9,902 bases of DNA from an uncultured Acidimicrobiia bacterium. GTDB lineage: Bacteria > Actinomycetota > Acidimicrobiia > Spongiisociales > Spongiisociaceae. Positions 7,353 to 9,902 of this stretch are shown one piece after another. Position numbers and translations under genes: made by a program. Below the pieces are notes generated by a model. That model was given only the letters and a program-made list of their open reading frames with translations, searched no databases and was not told the origin of the DNA. The first letter of the stretch is position 1; every line of letters starts with the position of its first letter. The DNA lies in NCBI GenBank assembly GCA_937900165.1, contig CALCCX010000460.1, forward strand, positions 1 through 9,902. The letters run 5' to 3'.

Positions 7353-7359
7353 CTCCCTT
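7353..7359 (-). promoter_or_regulatory. Shine-Dalgarno site of proS, pointing to an ATC start
   Basis: The minus strand reads AAGGGAG here, followed by TTCCC and then ATC CGC TGG. A 5-nt spacing to the ATC is in the normal range, whereas the in-frame TTG at 7317 is 35 nt away and has no SD of its own. Confidence 0.7.
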
Positions 7360-7373
7360 TCGTGGGAAGCCAG

Positions 7374-7402
7374 ACTATCGGCGCCCCCCGTTGGGTTGAA
7401 AA
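7374..7402 (-). promoter_or_regulatory. Promoter candidate for proS
   Basis: On the minus strand TTTTCA (7402-7397) and GATAGT (7379-7374) are separated by exactly 17 bp. Each matches four of six sigma-70 consensus positions. Initiation would fall around 7367, about 20 nt before the start codon. The call rests on pattern only. Confidence 0.4.
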
Positions 7403-7496
7403 TCAGCCAACACCACGGGTGCCGGCGGCCGAGACCTCCCCGACTGAATTTTCTTGTGAAATGCCTGGCAGACCTCTGTTTTGTGTCGCGGTGGTC

Positions 7497-7505
7497 TGGT
7501 ATCAT
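7497..7505 (+). promoter_or_regulatory. Extended -10 promoter of the DUF222-HNH gene
   Basis: The sequence TGG-TATCAT is an extended -10 element (TGN plus a hexamer matching five of six consensus positions). No convincing -35 hexamer lies 16-18 bp upstream; the region there is T-rich (TGTTTTG, 7477-7483). The hexamer ends 7 bp before the ATG at 7513, so transcription would start at or next to the A of the start codon, giving a leaderless mRNA. Confidence 0.65.
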
Positions 7506-7520
7506 CGAACACATGTTCGA
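7505..7520 (+). promoter_or_regulatory. LexA operator (SOS box) overlapping the start codon of the DUF222-HNH gene
   Basis: The 16-bp TCGAACACATGTTCGA matches the mycobacterial/actinobacterial SOS box TCGAAC-N4-GTTCGA at every specified base, with 7-bp perfect arms around a 2-bp centre. It touches the last base of the -10 hexamer and contains the ATG (7513-7515). LexA bound here would block the promoter and initiation site. Several M. tuberculosis 13E12-family genes are known to carry SOS boxes, so the pairing of operator and gene family is expected rather than accidental. Confidence 0.85.
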
Positions 7521-8658
7521 CACGCTCCTAGAACAAGGGTCCAGCGATGTGACAGGCGATGTGTCGCCCGATGTGCGCGAGCAACGCATCCTCGACTGTG
7601 AACGGGTGATCGCCCAACTACGCGGCCTCCAAGCCCAGGAACTAGCCGTATTGGACCGCCAACAGGTAGCGACAGGTGATGGTGCCAGAACCCTGGTCGA
7701 GTGGTGCGCGGCCCGCTTCGACGTGTCCCGCCAGACTGCCCGTGATCTGGTGTTGGCCGCCCGTTCCGAACACGCCGACATCAACAGCGCGTTGGCAGAG
7801 GGTGACATCACCTTCGACCGGGCCACCCACACCACCCGCCTCGCCAACACCGGCTACACCGACGCTCTCGCCACCACTGCGGGCTATGACATCGGGGCCC
7901 TCCACCGCCTCCGAGTATCAAGAGAACCGCTGCACGAAGGCGACGAAACAGACATGTTCGAGCACCGCTCCCTGGCCCTGCAACCCCGATTGGACGAATC
8001 GCAGTACACCGGATGGCTGACCATGGGCGGCACCGACGCCAAAACCCTCGAAACCGCGTTGATGCGCCGAGCCGAACAACTACGCCGCCAGTTGCCTGAC
8101 GGCACGGTGCTCTCCCGCAGCCAACTGTTGCACGACTCGCTGGTCGACATGGCCACCGACGACCTCGCCGCCAGTACCCAAGGTGCGGAAAGTCCTGGGG
8201 CGATCATCACCGTGTTCGTCGACCCCACACCAACCGACATGACCTCCCCTACGGTTGATCGCCGGCCGGTAGTGCGTCTCGACAACGGCACCCGGATCGG
8301 ACCCAACACCCTGCAACAACTCGTCTGCACAGGAGCGGTCATCGAACTCAACACCGATACCGAGCCGCTTGGTATCGGCAGGACTAGCAAGGCTGTTCCG
8401 CCCCGTCTCAAACGCTGGGTCATCCACCGCGACCTCGGCGCATGCACCATCGCGGGATGCGACTCGACCTACCGGCTGCAACCCCACCACATCATCCACT
8501 GGGCTGACGGAGGCGAAACCGAAGAAGAGAACCTGGCCACCCTCTGCTGGTTCCACCACCACGTCGTCATCCACCGCCACGGCTTCGCCCTGGACCCCGA
8601 ATCGCCACCCCAAGCCAGACAATTCCACCGAAAACCCCGAAGCCGCCCACCACCCTGA
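7513..8658 (+). CDS. DUF222 / 13E12-family HNH endonuclease-like protein
   Basis: This 381-residue protein has the standard architecture of the actinobacterial 13E12 repeat family. A helical DUF222 region (about 22-230) includes RTLVEWCAARFDVSRQTARDLV and GDITFDRATHTTRLA, and a C-terminal HNH nuclease domain follows (about 305-355). The HNH shows C311-x4-C316, the HH pair at 325-326, H329, N340, and C345 with H348; the Cys pairs would bind structural zinc and the His/Asn residues the catalytic metal. A basic Pro-rich tail ends the protein. The frame is open further upstream to ATG 7396, but ATG 7513 is chosen because it follows the -10 box and lies in the SOS operator; the extra residues would be low-complexity and would run through the promoter. 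The exact role in vivo is unknown. Such genes are often multicopy in a genome, and this copy sits alone between proS and leuS. It appears intact. Confidence 0.93.
   Translation: MFDTLLEQGSSDVTGDVSPDVREQRILDCERVIAQLRGLQAQELAVLDRQQVATGDGARTLVEWCAARFDVSRQTARDLVLAARSEHADINSALAEGDITFDRATHTTRLANTGYTDALATTAGYDIGALHRLRVSREPLHEGDETDMFEHRSLALQPRLDESQYTGWLTMGGTDAKTLETALMRRAEQLRRQLPDGTVLSRSQLLHDSLVDMATDDLAASTQGAESPGAIITVFVDPTPTDMTSPTVDRRPVVRLDNGTRIGPNTLQQLVCTGAVIELNTDTEPLGIGRTSKAVPPRLKRWVIHRDLGACTIAGCDSTYRLQPHHIIHWADGGETEEENLATLCWFHHHVVIHRHGFALDPESPPQARQFHRKPRSRPPP
7546..7575 (+). repeat. Short 12-bp periodic repeat near the start of the DUF222 gene
   Basis: The hexamer GATGTG recurs at 7546, 7558 and 7570 with exact 12-bp spacing. 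It encodes the DV-x-x-DV-x-x-DV pattern in the variable N-terminus before the conserved DUF222 helices. No role is apparent beyond slippage-type duplication. Confidence 0.5.
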
Positions 8659-8907
8659 CCCCGACCACCCCGGCAGCCACGCCAGACCAGCCCAGAACCC
8701 CGTACCTAGCCCACTCCAGCGACCCAGCGAGCGGTCCCCATCTGGTCCGCCATATCAACGCGCCCAGCTACCGCCCCTGGCCTCAGGCAACCCTCGCCGC
8801 AGCGGAAAGCGGAAAGCGGATCGATCGGGTCCAACCGGTGACCTGTGTCGCTCTCGGCCCACCGGGCCCACAACCGAACCGTTGCCCAGGTTAGCATCGC
8901 GACTCGA
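8659..8907. other. Intergenic spacer between the DUF222-HNH gene and leuS
   Basis: This 249-bp stretch is C-rich on the plus strand (many CCC, ACC and CCAG runs in its first half). It contains a short tandem repeat, AGCGGAA twice plus AGCGGA, at 8801-8820. A 5-bp hairpin GGCCC-ACC-GGGCC (8856-8868) has no T-tract. TAGCAT at 8892-8897 is a weak -10 candidate for leuS, and GCCCAGG (8884-8890) is too far from the ATG to serve as an SD, so leuS may be leaderless. No RNA gene or intrinsic terminator was recognised. Confidence 0.5.
8801..8820 (+). repeat. Tandem 7-bp repeat in the leuS upstream spacer
   Basis: Two complete AGCGGAA units and a 6-bp partial unit are directly adjacent, in non-coding sequence about 90 bp before leuS. 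No function is evident. Confidence 0.7.
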
Positions 8908-9902
8908 ATGACTGATTACTACGACCACCAGGCAACCGAGGCGAAATGGCAGGCGAAATGGGAGGAGGCCGGCCTCTACCACTCCGACGTCGACTGGGAT
9001 AGGCCCAAACACTATGCCCTGACGATGTTGCCATACCCGAGTGGCGATCTGCACATCGGCCACTGGTATGCGATGACCCCATCGGATGCGAGGGCCCGGT
9101 ACATGCGCATGAAGGGCTTCAACGTTCTCTTCCCGATGGGCTTCGACGCCTTCGGCCTTCCTGCCGAAAACGCGGCGGTGCAGCGCAACATCCATCCTCG
9201 GAAGTGGACCTACGAGAACATCGAGCGGATGCGAGGTCAGCTCCGCTCAATGGGCACGATGATCGACTGGCGCCGCGAGGCTGTTTCATGCGAACCCGGC
9301 TTCGACCGTTGGACACAATGGTTCTTTTCCAAACTGCTGGCGGGCGATCTTGCTTACCGCAAGGAGGCCGTCGTCAACTGGTCCCCGGCCCTGCAGACGG
9401 TGCTTGCCAACGAGCAGGTCATCGACGGCAAGGACGAACGAACCGGCCAGCCGGTGGTCCAGAAGATGATGGAGCAGTGGTTCTTCCGCATCACCCGCTA
9501 CGCAGACGAGTTGTTGGACTTCGAGGGGCTCGACTGGCCGGATCCGATCAGAAGGATGCAGACCAACTGGATCGGACGTTCCGAGGGCGCCCGCATCCGC
9601 TTTGCCACCGATGGCGGCGACGAGATCGAGGTCTTTACCACCAGACCAGACACCGTGTTCGGGGCCACCTTCATGGTGTTGGCGCCCGAGCATGCCTTGG
9701 TTGAGACACTGACGACCCAAGATCAGCGCGAAGCAGTGGCCGCCTATCGGATCGAAGCCGCCGAACGCAGTGAGATCGAACGCACCGATCTGAGCCGAGC
9801 CAAGCCAGGGGTTGTCACCTGTCGGCCCGCCCTCAACGCCGCCAACACTGAAACAACTCCCTCTCGGATTGCCGACTTCTCGTCTGCCACCTCTTGTACT
9901 GC
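8908..9902 (+). CDS. leuS: Leucyl-tRNA synthetase, N-terminal part (runs off the window)
   Basis: This class Ia synthetase attaches leucine to tRNA-Leu. 331 codons are visible of the roughly 800-950 typical for the family. The N-terminus YYDHQATEAKWQAKWEEAG is characteristic, followed by the ATP-binding PYPSGDLHIGH signature (HIGH at 49-52), MGFDAFGLPAENAA, TVLANEQVIDG, RRMQTNWIGRSEGA, and the Thr-rich FTTRPDTVFGA of the CP1 editing domain (TTRPDT at 244-249). The cysteines that often bind zinc around WCP-x3-TVLANEQV are replaced (NWSPALQTVLANEQV, then no Cys pair). After about 9804 the frame stays open but conserved editing-domain residues are lost: KPGVVTC where K-T-G-V-F-T-G is expected, and TPSRIADF for I-P-I-W-x-A-D-F/Y. 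The ATG start is supported by the homologous N-terminus; no good SD is visible. Confidence 0.95.
   Translation, partial: MTDYYDHQATEAKWQAKWEEAGLYHSDVDWDRPKHYALTMLPYPSGDLHIGHWYAMTPSDARARYMRMKGFNVLFPMGFDAFGLPAENAAVQRNIHPRKWTYENIERMRGQLRSMGTMIDWRREAVSCEPGFDRWTQWFFSKLLAGDLAYRKEAVVNWSPALQTVLANEQVIDGKDERTGQPVVQKMMEQWFFRITRYADELLDFEGLDWPDPIRRMQTNWIGRSEGARIRFATDGGDEIEVFTTRPDTVFGATFMVLAPEHALVETLTTQDQREAVAAYRIEAAERSEIERTDLSRAKPGVVTCRPALNAANTETTPSRIADFSSATSCT

Noticed and set aside
7396..7512. N-terminal extension of the DUF222-HNH protein to ATG 7396
   Set aside because: It would make the promoter and SOS box coding, and its residues look nothing like the family's N-terminus; ATG 7513 fits better.
8856..8868. 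Hairpin GGCCC-ACC-GGGCC upstream of leuS as a terminator or T-box-like leader
   Set aside because: The stem is only 5 bp, there is no T-tract, and no T-box features are present.
8369..8911. 180-codon plus-strand frame overlapping the HNH region and spacer
   Set aside because: It is a Pro/Arg/Ser-rich frame-shifted read of the HNH domain and C-rich spacer with no domain; not a frameshifted continuation, since the DUF222-HNH protein already ends with a normal basic Pro-rich tail.
1..9902. CRISPR array, insertion sequence, attachment site or replication origin
   Set aside because: No regularly spaced direct repeats, transposase, terminal inverted repeats or DnaA-box clusters were seen anywhere in the window.

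Overview
The window looks like the chromosome of a high-GC actinobacterium-like organism. Three things point that way: a 13E12-type (DUF222) HNH nuclease gene, an exact match to the mycobacterial/actinobacterial LexA box TCGAAC-N4-GTTCGA, and a proS gene placed just upstream of the rimP-nusA-infB cluster. The class Acidimicrobiia or a relative is a guess; the sequence does not fix a genus.

From about 1 to 5372, on the minus strand, lies the conserved translation/transcription operon. In transcription order it is rimP, nusA, infB, a DUF503 (YlxP-like) gene, rbfA and nrnA. The genes are packed with gaps of 3-4 nt or with overlaps. They cover ribosome maturation (RimP, RbfA), transcription elongation/termination (NusA), initiation (IF2) and nanoRNA turnover (NrnA). 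The usual ylxR gene between nusA and infB is absent. NrnA stops after its DHH domain, only 5 bases from the window edge, so its C-terminal DHHA1 domain is missing.

From 5373 to 5640 is the leader/intergenic region between proS and rimP. It holds an extended -10 promoter candidate and, downstream of it, a strong intrinsic terminator that would sit inside the rimP leader. This could be an attenuator or simply the proS terminator. From 5641 to 7347, also on the minus strand, is proS (bacterial-type prolyl-tRNA synthetase with an editing insertion). Its conserved N-terminus begins at an ATC codon behind a good Shine-Dalgarno sequence, with no ATG/GTG available in frame.

The 7348-7512 region is a divergent promoter region. 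On the plus strand, 7513-8658 encodes a DUF222-HNH endonuclease-like protein. Its extended -10 box is followed at once by a perfect LexA operator that contains the start codon, implying a leaderless, DNA-damage-inducible message. After a C-rich 249-bp spacer, leuS (leucyl-tRNA synthetase) starts at 8908 and runs off the window. Its last ~100 bases keep the reading frame but lose many near-invariant residues, which suggests poor sequence quality at a contig end.

Most of the window is ordinary housekeeping sequence. The items most worth a second look are the SOS box on the 13E12-type gene, the apparent AUC start of proS, the terminator in the rimP leader, and the two damaged-looking gene ends at the window edges.
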